DNA of 47,586 nt from DASTPP01 sp035762175 (GTDB lineage: Bacteria; Myxococcota_A; Polyangia; Polyangiales; Polyangiaceae), in the NCBI GenBank assembly GCA_035762175.1, contig DASTPP010000402.1, positions 1-47,586 of the forward strand. Reading direction: 5' to 3'. Positions 16,516 to 25,114 of this stretch are shown here, piece after piece. The notes beneath the pieces were generated by a model. The model was not told the origin of the DNA and ran no database searches. It saw only the letters and a program-made list of their open reading frames with translations. Numbering within the stretch: position 1 is the stretch's first letter; the number at the start of each line of letters is the position of its first letter. The position numbers and the translations under genes were made by a program.

Positions 16516-16708
16516 CGCGGCGCGCCGCGAGCCGGGGTGCCCGCCCGGAGGGGGGGCATGAAAAAAAGTTGCGAAAGTCGGCCGGGGCCCCCGTCCTCTC
16601 TTTCCAGACGCCCCCTGCGGCGGCCGCCACGCCCCCTCACCCCCGGCGCCTTCGCGGCGCCGGGCGCCGAGGGCGTGCCTTGCGCGACGCCCGCTCCGCG
16701 AGTGACCC
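16516..16708 (+). other. Spacer between sigma and NB-ARC genes
   Basis: A 14-bp perfect palindrome (CGCGGCGCGCCGCG) begins right after the out-of-frame TAG and may act as a hairpin. A GAAAAAAAGTTGCGAAAGTCG stretch follows at about 16560, similar to one upstream of ompA. No gene is seen. Confidence 0.35.
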
Positions 16709-18259
16709 ATGGTTACGACTACGCCCACCTCGCCCGATGTTCTTTTCGGACGCGCCGCCGAGCTCGCCTGGATCCGCGCCATGTTCGCGGGCGGCGCGCG
16801 CCTCGTCACGCTCGTCGGCCCCCCCGGCGTCGGCAAGTCGGCGCTCGCGCGCGCCTACGCCGCCGAGCTGGCCGCCGCCGGCGGCCCGACGCGCGTGCTC
16901 GACGCGAGCGGCGCCCGCTCGCCCGAAGAGCTCTCGCGCCGGCTCGCCCGCGCGCTCGACCTGCCCGCGTGGCGCGGCCACGAGATCGGCGCCGACGACG
17001 CCCTCGACCGGGCCCTCGGCCGCGCCGGGCCCCTGCTCATCGTCCTCGACGACCTCGAGGCGGCCGTCGAGCGCGCGGCCGAGCTGCCGCCGCGCTGGCT
17101 CGCCCGCGCGCCCCGGGCGCGCGTCCTGGTCACCTCGCGCGAGCGGCTGCGCCTCAGCGACGAGGCCGTGCTCGGGCTCGAGCCGCTGCGCCTCGCCTCC
17201 GCGGGGGGCGGCGAGGGCGACGCGGTGCTCATGCTGCTCGAAGGGGCGCGGCGGGCGAGGCCGGGCTTCGAGCCGGACGCGGGCGATCGCGCGGCCTTGC
17301 GCGCGATCGCGGCGGCCGTCGAGGGCCTGCCCCTCGCCCTCGAGCTGGCCGCCGAGCGCCTGCGCCTGCTCTCGCCCGCGCAGCTGCTGGGGCGCCTCGG
17401 CCGGCAGCTCGACGCGCTCGGGCGCGGGCGCCGCGACGGCGGGGGGCGCCAGCGCTCGCTGCGCGCGGCGGTCGAGGCCTCCTGGGCCTGCCTCTCGCCC
17501 TGCGAGCGCGCGGCGATGGCCGAGTGGTCGGCGCTCGACGGGGGCTTCACGCTCGAGGCGGCCGAGGCGGCGGCCGACCTCTCGGCCTTCGCCGCGGCGC
17601 CGCCCGCCTTCGACCTCTTGCACGCGCTGGTCGACAAGTCGCTCTTGCGCGCCGAGGCGGACGGGCCGGGCGCCCCGGCGCGCTTCACCATGCTCGCGTG
17701 CGTGCGCGAGTACGCGGGCGAGCGGCGGCGCGCCCGGGCCGAGGGCGCCGGCCCCCCCTCGCCGCGCCCGCGCGACCGCTCGCGCCGCGACGCGCCGCTC
17801 TCGCACCGGGCGCCGCGCCGGCGGGGCCTCGCGCGCCTGCCGCGCCCCGCGCCCGCCCGGCCCGAGGGCGGCGCGCCGCGCGTCGACGCCGGCCCGGGCG
17901 CCGGCGAGCTGGTCGTCGCCGCCGACGGGCGCTGGTTCCGCTGCGGCGCGACCGAGCCCGTGTCGCTGATGAAGCGCCGCGCGCTGCGGCGCCTCTTGCA
18001 GCGCCTGGCCGAGCAGCGGCTGCGGGCGCCGGGCGCCGCGCTCTCGCTGCACGAGCTGCTCGAGGCCGGGTGGCCCGGCGAGCGGACGACCTACGAGGCC
18101 GGCAACGCGCGCGTCTACAACGCGCTCACCGTGCTCCGCAAGCTCGGCCTGCGCGGCGCCCTCGTCAGCCGCGACGACGGCTACCTGCTCGACCCGGCCG
18201 CCTCGCTGCGCCTCGCGCCCGGCGTCGACCACCTCGCGCCGCCCTGCGCCGCCGAGTGA
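16709..18259 (+). CDS. NB-ARC-type ATPase with C-terminal winged helix (STAND-like regulator)
   Basis: A 516-residue protein. The P-loop is GPPGVGKS at 37-44, Walker B is LLIVLDDLE at 109-117, the sensor motif LVTSRERL is at about 140-147 and GLPLALELAAERL at 206-218 is the STAND/NB-ARC hallmark. A winged-helix-like ARC region runs to about 340. Residues 340-400 are an Arg/Pro-rich linker without structure, where relatives usually carry TPRs. The C-terminal part (about 405-495) resembles a winged-helix DNA-binding domain (ALSLHELLEAGWPGE, NALTVLRKLGL, DDGYLLDP). It is probably an ATP-dependent transcription regulator; the ligand is unknown. The lost TPR region could be a deletion. Confidence 0.8.
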   Translation: MVTTTPTSPDVLFGRAAELAWIRAMFAGGARLVTLVGPPGVGKSALARAYAAELAAAGGPTRVLDASGARSPEELSRRLARALDLPAWRGHEIGADDALDRALGRAGPLLIVLDDLEAAVERAAELPPRWLARAPRARVLVTSRERLRLSDEAVLGLEPLRLASAGGGEGDAVLMLLEGARRARPGFEPDAGDRAALRAIAAAVEGLPLALELAAERLRLLSPAQLLGRLGRQLDALGRGRRDGGGRQRSLRAAVEASWACLSPCERAAMAEWSALDGGFTLEAAEAAADLSAFAAAPPAFDLLHALVDKSLLRAEADGPGAPARFTMLACVREYAGERRRARAEGAGPPSPRPRDRSRRDAPLSHRAPRRRGLARLPRPAPARPEGGAPRVDAGPGAGELVVAADGRWFRCGATEPVSLMKRRALRRLLQRLAEQRLRAPGAALSLHELLEAGWPGERTTYEAGNARVYNALTVLRKLGLRGALVSRDDGYLLDPAASLRLAPGVDHLAPPCAAE

Positions 18260-18332
18260 GCCCGGGCCGCGCCGACGCGCCCTCGGGCACGACCGGCGCC
18301 GCCGGCCGGTGCGCTCGGAATGGCGCGGCGCC

Positions 18333-19028
18333 CTAGCTCGACGCGCCCTTGAGCCGGTTCAGCTCGCTCGCCAGCTCGCGCGAGCGCGCCCGCACGCCCT
18401 CGACCAGCCGCTCGAGCGCCTCGACCTTCGCCTTGGCCGCGTCGCGCTCTTTGACGGCCGCCTCGAGCGAACGCCGGAGCTCGGCGAGCTCGGCGCGCGC
18501 CGACGCGAGCGCCGTGCCGTCGGCGCCGGGCGCGGCCGGGGGCCGCGGCACCCCGCGCTGCGCCGTGCGCGCCCGCTCTTCGGCCGCGAGCGTCGCCTGG
18601 CGCGCCTGGTTGAGCTCTTCTTGGGTCGACGCGAGCTCGGCCCGAAGCTCTTCGATCGAGGCCTCCATCTGCCGCACGAGGTTGTCTTCGGCCATGACCT
18701 CGGACACGAGCCGCTCGGACTCTTCCTTGGCCTCCTGGGCCACGCGCTCGGCCGTCGCGAGGCGCTGCGTCCACTCGGCCTCGCGCGACTGTAGCGCCGC
18801 GACCGCCTCGTGCTCGCGCCGCTTCGCCTCGGCGACCGCCCGCTCGTACTCGTCGCGCGACCGCTCGAGCCCCTGCAGCCGCTCGCGCGTCTGCTCGGCC
18901 TCGGCCCGCAGCCGCGACGAGTCTTGGCGGGCGCGCACGACCGCCATCGAGCGCAGCGCCACGCCCCCGAGCACGAACAGCGACGCCCCCAGCGAGGCGT
19001 ACAGCCAGGTCACGGTTTCCACGGTCAT
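18333..19028 (-). CDS. Single-pass membrane protein with long coiled coil
   Basis: A 231-residue protein: one TM helix at about residues 6-30, then a nearly continuous coiled coil (residues 33-150 and 170-225, rich in Glu, Arg, Ala, Leu) broken by a short Pro/Ala segment. No known family was recognised. Its ATG overlaps the stop of the upstream OmpA-like gene (ATGA), so the two are coupled and may form one envelope complex, with the coiled coil in the cytoplasm if the N-terminus faces the periplasm. It converges with the NB-ARC gene across 73 bp. Confidence 0.78.
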   Translation of the reverse strand: MTVETVTWLYASLGASLFVLGGVALRSMAVVRARQDSSRLRAEAEQTRERLQGLERSRDEYERAVAEAKRREHEAVAALQSREAEWTQRLATAERVAQEAKEESERLVSEVMAEDNLVRQMEASIEELRAELASTQEELNQARQATLAAEERARTAQRGVPRPPAAPGADGTALASARAELAELRRSLEAAVKERDAAKAKVEALERLVEGVRARSRELASELNRLKGASS

Positions 19029-19651
19029 GGGGCCTTGGTCTCCCCCTCGGGCAGAGGGGGGTTGGTGTGCAGGCGCACCTGCCCGGCCCCCTCGGGGGCC
19101 CGGTTCAGGTCGCCGATCGCGACCGAGATGCGCTCGAGGTCGACGCCCCGCTCGACGAGCAGCGCGCGCATCACCGCCGCGCGCTTCTTGGCCAGCGCCC
19201 GCTTGTCCGGGCCCGGGTCGTCGGCGAAGCCCTCGAGCGACACCTTGACGTGGTCGTTCTGCACCAGGCGCGCGGCCACCTCGGCCGCGCGCGCGCGATC
19301 TTCTTTTAGAAGCAACGCGTCCCCGCGTACAAATCGGAGGCCGAGGCTGCCGCCCGTCATCTGCACCGACACCGCCGGCGCCGGCCCCACCCCCGCCGAG
19401 GCGGCGGCCGCCACGGTCGGGCAGGGCGCCGCGCTCGGGGCCGCCGACGCCGCCACCACGGGCGCCGCCGCCGCCACCGCCGGCCGGGCCCCGGGCTCGG
19501 CCGCGATCGACTCGCGCTGCGACCTGAGCGCCATCGACCAGAGCACGCCGCCGCCCGCGACGCACGCCACGCCGAGCAGTGCCGCCGCCAAGTCCGCGCG
19601 CGCCACGGCTAAGCTACCGCCCCCCCGGGCGGGATCGTCGACCCTTCGCAT
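19025..19651 (-). CDS. Inner-membrane-anchored OmpA/MotB-like domain protein
   Basis: A 208-residue protein. A hydrophobic segment at about 17-42 is an uncleaved anchor; an Ala-rich linker follows and an OmpA-like fold covers about 95-205 (VQNDHVKVSLEGFADDPGPD, then LAKKRAAVMRALLVERGVDLERI). OmpA-like domains bind peptidoglycan; the usual GHTD motif reads GFADD here, so binding may differ. It is the first gene of a two-gene unit with the coiled-coil protein. The topology resembles MotB/Pal-type anchors, but no motor partner is seen. It is divergent from the 19744 gene with a 92-bp gap. Confidence 0.8.
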   Translation of the reverse strand: MRRVDDPARGGGSLAVARADLAAALLGVACVAGGGVLWSMALRSQRESIAAEPGARPAVAAAAPVVAASAAPSAAPCPTVAAAASAGVGPAPAVSVQMTGGSLGLRFVRGDALLLKEDRARAAEVAARLVQNDHVKVSLEGFADDPGPDKRALAKKRAAVMRALLVERGVDLERISVAIGDLNRAPEGAGQVRLHTNPPLPEGETKAP

Positions 19652-19684
19652 GGGCTTGTTCTACGACGAGTCGCTCCCCGCCGA

Positions 19685-19732
19685 CCACTCCGTTGTCGCA
19701 CCACTTTGGGAGTGGAGCGAAAGACTGTGCGA
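19685..19732. promoter_or_regulatory. Two interleaved inverted repeats in a divergent promoter region
   Basis: CCACTCC (19685-19691) is mirrored by GGAGTGG (19709-19715), and TCGCAC (19696-19701) by GTGCGA (19727-19732). They lie in the 92 bp between two divergent envelope genes and could be regulator sites. No clear -35/-10 pair was seen. Confidence 0.3.
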
Positions 19733-19743
19733 TACTCGGCGGC

Positions 19744-20961
19744 ATGAGCGAGGCCGGGCGCGTCCCCCAAGCCCTAGAATCTGACTCCGAAGACGTCGCG
19801 TGGGCGCTCTCGACCGCCCACGTCATGTGGACAAGGGGTGAACGACTCGACGCCATCAAATGGATCCGCCGCGCCTCCGACCAAGCCGCCGACGCCGGCG
19901 ACGACGACCGCGCCTTCGCGCTGGCGCGCGCGGCCGCCGACCTGAAAGACCTCCTCAGCCCATCGCTGCCGCCCCCACCTCCCCCCCCGCCCATGCGCTC
20001 GCCCCCCCCCACGTCCGGGGGCGGCACGCCCAGCGGCGGCATCAACCGCCCCGAGCTTCCCGGGCCCCCTCGCCTGCCCTCCTCGCCTTCTCTCGAGCAG
20101 GCGCCCTCGGCGTCCCGCATCCCGAGCGCCACGGCGACCTTGGTTCCAACGACGCAGGGCCCGGGTGGGGCCCAGGCGCGCTTTAACGCACCTCTTCCCA
20201 CCACGGGCTCGCGCCCACCGCCCGCGCCCATTCGGCGCCCCCCCTCGAACGCCCCCCCCGGCCGCCCTCCCACGGGCCGTCCGCCGCCCTTGCCCGCCCG
20301 CGGCGCGGGCCCCGGCGTCCGGCTGCCCCCCGCCCCCCTGCAACGAAGCCCCACCCCGGCCAACCACACCCCCGCCCCCGGACGCACGAACTCGGGGGCC
20401 GCCAACCCCGACCGACCGGGGGCCCGCCCCTTGGCCGTGCAGTATTCCGGCAGCGCGGGCAGAACCGTCCCCGGCATCGGCTACTTTTCTGGGCCGACGG
20501 CGACGGGCGAGCGAACGCCGGGGGCCGAGGCGGGCGGGCCCGGGGCCGCACCGCCGGGCCCGCTCGATGCGCCGAACGCGGCGAGCATCGAGCGCGAGCT
20601 CACGTCGTTGACGAGCACGGTCGAGACGCCGGCCCCCGAAGAGGCGATGGCGGCGGCTCCTTCTTCGAAGGGGCGAGCGGCCGCGGCGGCCGAGCCTTCG
20701 TCCGGGCCCCAGGCCGGCGGGCAGGGGCCGGCAACGCCCACGCGGGCCGCGGGTGGCGAGGGGCGAGAGGTGCCGCAGAGCCCGCCGACGCCCCGGGTCG
20801 ACGCGCTGGGCATCTCGGTCGAGGCGCTACGGGCCTGGCTCGTCCCCTCGCCCGAGGGGCCTAGGCTGGTCATTTGGTCGCCCGTGCGCCCGCCGGGGGC
20901 GATCGAAGTGGTCGTGCTGGCGACGCAGGCGGGGGTGAACCTTCGCACCTTGCTTTCATGA
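19744..20961 (+). CDS. Proline-rich protein with conserved helical N-terminus, unknown function
   Basis: A 405-residue protein. The first 75 residues are a compact helical, TPR-like unit (DVAWALSTAHVMWTRGERLD, then AIKWIRRASDQAADAGDDDR). A very long Pro/Gly/Ala-rich linker follows to about 350. The last 50 residues look folded again (ISVEALRAWLVPSPEGPRLV, then PPGAIEVVVLATQAGVNLRT). There is no signal peptide, so it is likely cytoplasmic. I recall similar hypothetical proteins in other myxobacteria but cannot name a role. It overlaps the next gene by ATGA. Confidence 0.75.
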   Translation: MSEAGRVPQALESDSEDVAWALSTAHVMWTRGERLDAIKWIRRASDQAADAGDDDRAFALARAAADLKDLLSPSLPPPPPPPPMRSPPPTSGGGTPSGGINRPELPGPPRLPSSPSLEQAPSASRIPSATATLVPTTQGPGGAQARFNAPLPTTGSRPPPAPIRRPPSNAPPGRPPTGRPPPLPARGAGPGVRLPPAPLQRSPTPANHTPAPGRTNSGAANPDRPGARPLAVQYSGSAGRTVPGIGYFSGPTATGERTPGAEAGGPGAAPPGPLDAPNAASIERELTSLTSTVETPAPEEAMAAAPSSKGRAAAAAEPSSGPQAGGQGPATPTRAAGGEGREVPQSPPTPRVDALGISVEALRAWLVPSPEGPRLVIWSPVRPPGAIEVVVLATQAGVNLRTLLS

Positions 20962-23054
20962 GGCCAGGGCCGCCGGGCGGGCTCGCGCCCGGCCCGCGCG
21001 CGGGGGGCCTGGCGGGCGGGGGCGCTGCGGGCGCCGGCCGATCGCCCCCGCCGGGCGAGCGCGCTTGGGGCGCCCGCCAATCGCCCCCGCCGGGCGGCCC
21101 CGCTTCGGCCGAACGGCGGGCGCCTTCGCTCGCGAGCCGACCGGGCGCGCTCGCGGCGCTCGCGGCGCTCGCCCTCGCGGCGGCGCTCGCGGCGCCGGGC
21201 TGCGCTTCGGGCCGCAGCGCCGAGCCGCGCCCGACCGCCTCGCTCGCCGAGAGCGGCACGGCGGCGCAGTCGTTCGCGTGGCTGCGGCGGCGCTGGGCGA
21301 CGGCCTCGCACGACGAGCGCCTCGCGCTCGAGTCGTACATTCGTTCGCTGCGGGCGCTCTACGGCCACGAGCCGGTGGCGGCCGTCGCCGAGCTCTACCT
21401 CGCGTGGCTCGCGCTCGAGAAGGGCGACCCGGCGCGCGCCCTCTCGATCGCCGCGGCGCTCGAGCGCGCGGGCCCGGGCGCGACGCTCGATCTGGCGCGC
21501 ACGGTGCGGGGCGCGGCCCTCGTGCACGCGGGCCGGCCGGCCGAGGGGCTCGCCTGGCTCTCGCCGCTGCGGGGCAAGCTGCTCGATCTCGACGCGCGCG
21601 AGCTCTACTACGAGGCCTCGGGCCGCGCGCTGGTCGAGACGCGTGGCTGGGGCCAGGCCATCGATCTGTTCGACGCCTGGCTGCGCGACGGGTCTGACGA
21701 GACGCGCCCCGAGCTCGCCGCGCGCGTCGAGACGGCGCTCGCGGCGGTGCCGGCCCCCGAGCTCGAGCGCGCGCTCGCCGAGATGCGCCAGAGCGCGGCC
21801 CAGGGGGTGCCCCGGCACGCCGAGCTGACGCGCCGCCTGGTGGCCAAGCGCCTCGCGACGCTGGCGGTCGAGCGGCGCGACGTCGCGCTGGCGCGCCGCC
21901 TGTTGGCCCAGCGCGACGGCTTCGGCGAGCTCGGCGACGCGTCCGCCGGGGTCGCCGAGCTCGCCGGCTACGACGCGCCCGCGCCGCGGGTGGCCGGACG
22001 GGCGCTCGGCCTGCTGATGCCCCGCGCCCGCGAGGCCCCCGGCCAGCGGGCGCTCGCCTTCTCGCAGGGCCTCTTCGGCGCCCTGCGCTCGGCGCCGGGC
22101 GAGGCCCCGCGCGTCGCGACCCGCAGCCTCGACGAGCCGGGCGCCGAGCCGCGGGCGGCGCTGCACGCGCTGCTGACCGAGGGGGCGGCCGTCCTCGTCG
22201 GGGGCTTCGATCCGCAAGGGGCGAGCGAGCTCGCCGAGTTCGCCGAGCGCGAGGGCGTCGTCGCCTTTTTGGCGGTGCCCCCCGCCTCGTGGCCGCCCTC
22301 GCCCCGCTGGTCGTTCGCCCTCGGCGTCGACGAGGCGGCCGCGACGGGGCTGGTCGCCCGGGCGCTCGCCGAGCGCGCCGAGGCCCCGGTCCTCGCCCTC
22401 GGTCCGGCCGGGGCGGCCGAGGCGGCCCCCGGCGCCCGGCCCCTCGCGGGCCCGGGCTGCCCCGAGGACGCGCCCTCGCGCCACACCTTCGGCGAGCGCC
22501 TGCTCGAGGGGGCGCGGCCGGGGGGCGCGGCGCGCGCGATGTTGCTCGCCGGCGACGAACGCTGCGCCCGCCTCGCCCTCGGGCCCCTCGCCCGCGCGGG
22601 CCGCAAGGTCCCGCTCGGCCTCGGCCTCGAGGCCTCGGCGCTGCTCGCCTCGGCGCGCGACGGCGAGGCCGTAAGGCGCCTCGCGCCGCCCGCCTCGCTC
22701 GCCTTCGTGCGGGCCGGCTGCTACCCGGCCGACGAGCAAGGGCGCCCGAGCCCGCCCCTGCTCGCGCTCGCCGCGCGCACCGGCCGGCCCCCCAGCTGGT
22801 GGGCCCTGCTCGGCCACGAGGCCGCCTGGCTCGCCGCCCAGGCCCTCGCCCCCTTGCCCCCCGACGCGACGGGCGACGCGGCGGGCCTGCGCTTCCGGCG
22901 CGCGCTCGCCCTCTCGGGGGCGCGCAGCGCCGCGCCCCTGCCCTGCCTCGGCCCGCCGCCTTCGCCCGGGCCCGGGGGGGCGACGCTCGAGCCCCGGGTT
23001 TCATTCGTCGGACGAGCCGACGCCGCCTCGCCCAATGTGAGCGCCCCGCGCTAA
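20958..23054 (+). CDS. LpoA/LppC-like lipoprotein (penicillin-binding-protein activator type)
   Basis: A 698-residue protein. A lipobox (LAAPGC, Cys82) follows a hydrophobic run. The N-terminal half is helical TPR-like; the C-terminal half looks like a type-I periplasmic-binding fold (AVLVGGFDPQGASELAEFAE, then VVAFLAVPPASWPPS). This arrangement resembles LpoA-type activators of peptidoglycan synthases. The start overlaps the upstream stop (ATGA), which adds an unusual 60-residue Pro/Gly-rich stretch before the signal segment; no other ATG, GTG or TTG fits in between. That stretch holds a duplicated SPPPGxxAWGA/SPPPG unit. The family call is moderate and the envelope location is likely. Confidence 0.7.
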   Translation: MRPGPPGGLAPGPRAGGLAGGGAAGAGRSPPPGERAWGARQSPPPGGPASAERRAPSLASRPGALAALAALALAAALAAPGCASGRSAEPRPTASLAESGTAAQSFAWLRRRWATASHDERLALESYIRSLRALYGHEPVAAVAELYLAWLALEKGDPARALSIAAALERAGPGATLDLARTVRGAALVHAGRPAEGLAWLSPLRGKLLDLDARELYYEASGRALVETRGWGQAIDLFDAWLRDGSDETRPELAARVETALAAVPAPELERALAEMRQSAAQGVPRHAELTRRLVAKRLATLAVERRDVALARRLLAQRDGFGELGDASAGVAELAGYDAPAPRVAGRALGLLMPRAREAPGQRALAFSQGLFGALRSAPGEAPRVATRSLDEPGAEPRAALHALLTEGAAVLVGGFDPQGASELAEFAEREGVVAFLAVPPASWPPSPRWSFALGVDEAAATGLVARALAERAEAPVLALGPAGAAEAAPGARPLAGPGCPEDAPSRHTFGERLLEGARPGGAARAMLLAGDERCARLALGPLARAGRKVPLGLGLEASALLASARDGEAVRRLAPPASLAFVRAGCYPADEQGRPSPPLLALAARTGRPPSWWALLGHEAAWLAAQALAPLPPDATGDAAGLRFRRALALSGARSAAPLPCLGPPPSPGPGGATLEPRVSFVGRADAASPNVSAPR

Positions 23055-23111
23055 CGCGCGCAGACCCCGCCCCAGGCGCGCACCGAGCCGCCGCCGCGGG
23101 CGTGACGAAAG

Positions 23112-23140
23112 TTGCTCAAATCGACCGAGCGGGCTAGGTC
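23112..23140 (+). promoter_or_regulatory. Weak candidate promoter for the ompA-type gene
   Basis: TTGCTC (23112-23117) and TAGGTC (23135-23140) are 17 bp apart. The -35 is fair and the -10 weak. It would leave a leader of about 125 nt rich in GC hairpins before the ATG at 23272. Confidence 0.25.
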
Positions 23141-23271
23141 TGCCGCACGGCGCGTCCCGCGCCCGGGCGCCGCCCGCCGGCGCCCGCCGCGGGCCCGCCC
23201 GGCAGCGCGCCCCGGGCCTCATCGGCGCGTCGCCGCCGCCCCGCTGTAAACCGCAGACGGAGAGACCGACC

Positions 23272-25114
23272 ATGCGACTTCGCAGCTTCATGGTGGCCGC
23301 GGCGGGCTTGGCGCTCGCGCTCGCCGCGCGCGACGCGCTCGCCCAGGACGCGACCGCCGCCGACCCCTTCCGGGGCGGCTTTTCTCTGCAGCAGTTCGAC
23401 CCCTCGTACGCCGGCGACCGCTTCTTCGGCGTGCAGAGCCCCTCGAGCGACCAGACCTACTTCGGCGCCCAGCTCATCGCCAACTACGCCCGCAAGCCGC
23501 TCGAGGTCACCTCGAGGTTTGCCGGCACCGACCGCAACATCAACTTCGTCGAGCACCAGCTCTACGGCCACCTGAACGTGACCGCCGGCTCGACGTTCTT
23601 CCTGTTCAACGCCGACCTGCCCTTCGCCCTCGCGCAGTCGGGCGACGCGGTGCCGGGGCTGCAGGCCCAGGTGCCGCAGGGCGGGCGCGTCGGCGACCTG
23701 CGCCTCGGCGTGCGCCTGACGCCGGTCGGCGGCTGGCAAGACCCCTTCGCGCTCGGGCTGCAGTTCGACACCTACGTGCCGACCGGCGACACGGGCGAGC
23801 TGACCGGCGACCAGCGCGTGCGCGCGCACCCGCGCCTCGCCGTCGGCGGCAAGGTCGGCTCGTTCGTCTACGCGGCCAACGGCGGCTTCCTCTTCCGCCG
23901 CTTCCTCGATCTTGGCACGCCCGAGATCGGCGACGCCATCACCTTCGGCGCCGGCGCCGGCCTGCTGCTCGCGCGCGAGCGGGTGCAGATCGGCCCCGAG
24001 CTCTACGGCAACACCGTGCTGCCGAAGAACGGCTCCGACACCCCCTTCCTCGGCAACCACTCGACCCCGCTCGAGCTGCTCTTCGGCGTCAAGGCCGACC
24101 TCGGCGGCTTTCTGCTCGGCGCCGCCGCCGGCGGCGGGCCCACCAAGGCGCTCGGCACGGCCGAGCTGCGCGCCATCGCCACGCTCGGCTACGCGCTCCG
24201 GCCCGAGCCGCCGCAAGAGGCGCCACCCGACCGCGACGGCGACGGCATCGCCGACCGAGAAGACGCCTGCCCCGACAAGCCCGGCGTGCGCAGCGCCGAC
24301 CGGTACAAGAACGGCTGCCCGGCCGACCGCGACAACGACAGCATCGCCGACGCCCAAGACGCCTGCCCCGACGTCGCCGGCGTGCCCAACCCCGACCGCC
24401 TGAAGAACGGCTGCCCGCCCGACCGCGACGGCGACACCATCGCCGACGCCCAGGACGCCTGCCCCGACGTCGCCGGCCCCCGCAGCGACGACCCGACGAA
24501 GAACGGCTGCCCGCCCGACCGCGACAACGACAAGATCGCCGACGCCGAGGACGCCTGCCCCGACACGCCCGGCGTGCGCGACCAAGACCCCGCCAAGAAC
24601 GGCTGCCCGCCCGACCGCGACAACGACAAGATCGCCGACGCCGAGGACGCCTGCCCCGACACGCCCGGCGTGCGCGACGCCGACCCGAAGAAGAACGGCT
24701 GCCCGCCCGTCGTCAGCATCGTCGGCAAGGAGATCAAGATCACCGAGCAGGTGCACTTCGCCACCAACAAGGCCACCATCTTGCCCGACTCCGACAACTT
24801 GCTGCAGCAGGTGGCCGACACCATCAAAGAGCACCCCGAGATCAAGTTCGTCTCGGTCGAGGGCCACACCGACAACGTCGGCAAGCCCGCCTACAACAAG
24901 CAGCTCTCGAAGTCGCGCGCCGACGCGGTCAAGACGTGGCTCGTCAAGCGCGGCAAGGTCGACCCAAAGCGCCTGTTCTCCGTCGGCTACGGCGACACGA
25001 AGCCCATCCAGACGAATGACACGCCCGAGGGCCGCCAGGCCAACCGCCGCGTCGAGTTCCACATCCTCGACGAGCCCCCCGCCAAGGGCGGCGCGCAGCC
25101 GAAGAAGAAGTTAG
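23272..25114 (+). CDS. OmpA-family outer-membrane protein with thrombospondin type 3 repeats (3' end out of frame)
   Basis: A signal peptide (MRLRSFMVAAAGLALAL, cleavage after ALA24) is followed by a beta-barrel-like domain to about 310, then five 32-residue TSP3 calcium-binding repeats (DRDxDxIADxxDACPD) at 320-479 and an OmpA peptidoglycan-binding domain at about 480-610 (VSVEGHTDNVG, LSKSRADAVKTWLV, NRRVEFHI). The expected Lys-rich tail (QPKKK) is reached at 25110, but the next codon is TTA and the frame stays open to 27042 through sequence antisense to the ABC gene. TAG at 25112-25114 is one base out of frame, so a one-base indel near the tail is assumed. GGAGAG precedes the ATG. It probably links the outer membrane to peptidoglycan. 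Confidence 0.88.
24229..24708 (+). repeat. Five tandem 96-bp repeats coding for TSP3 units
   Basis: Five in-frame copies, 32 codons each. Copies 4 (24517-24612) and 5 (24613-24708) are almost identical in nucleotide sequence, which indicates a recent duplication. Each unit carries DxDxDxIAD calcium-type ligands and the pattern DACPD...NGCP. Confidence 0.92.

Noticed and set aside
16516..17969. Extension of the ECF sigma frame to 779 codons
   Set aside because: It overlaps the NB-ARC gene in another frame and turns into Arg/Ser/Pro filler after the conserved sigma end.
18260..18332. Terminator between the convergent NB-ARC and coiled-coil genes
   Set aside because: Only short GC inverted repeats (ACCGGC/GCCGGT type) without a T-run on either strand; too common in this composition.
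20958..21140. Pro/Gly front of the LpoA-like lipoprotein as a separate small gene
   Set aside because: It is in frame with the signal peptide, has no stop, and no other start codon exists; kept as an odd N-terminal extension.
24229..24708. CRISPR-like array
   Set aside because: The 96-bp repeats are in frame, contiguous without spacers, and code for TSP3 units.
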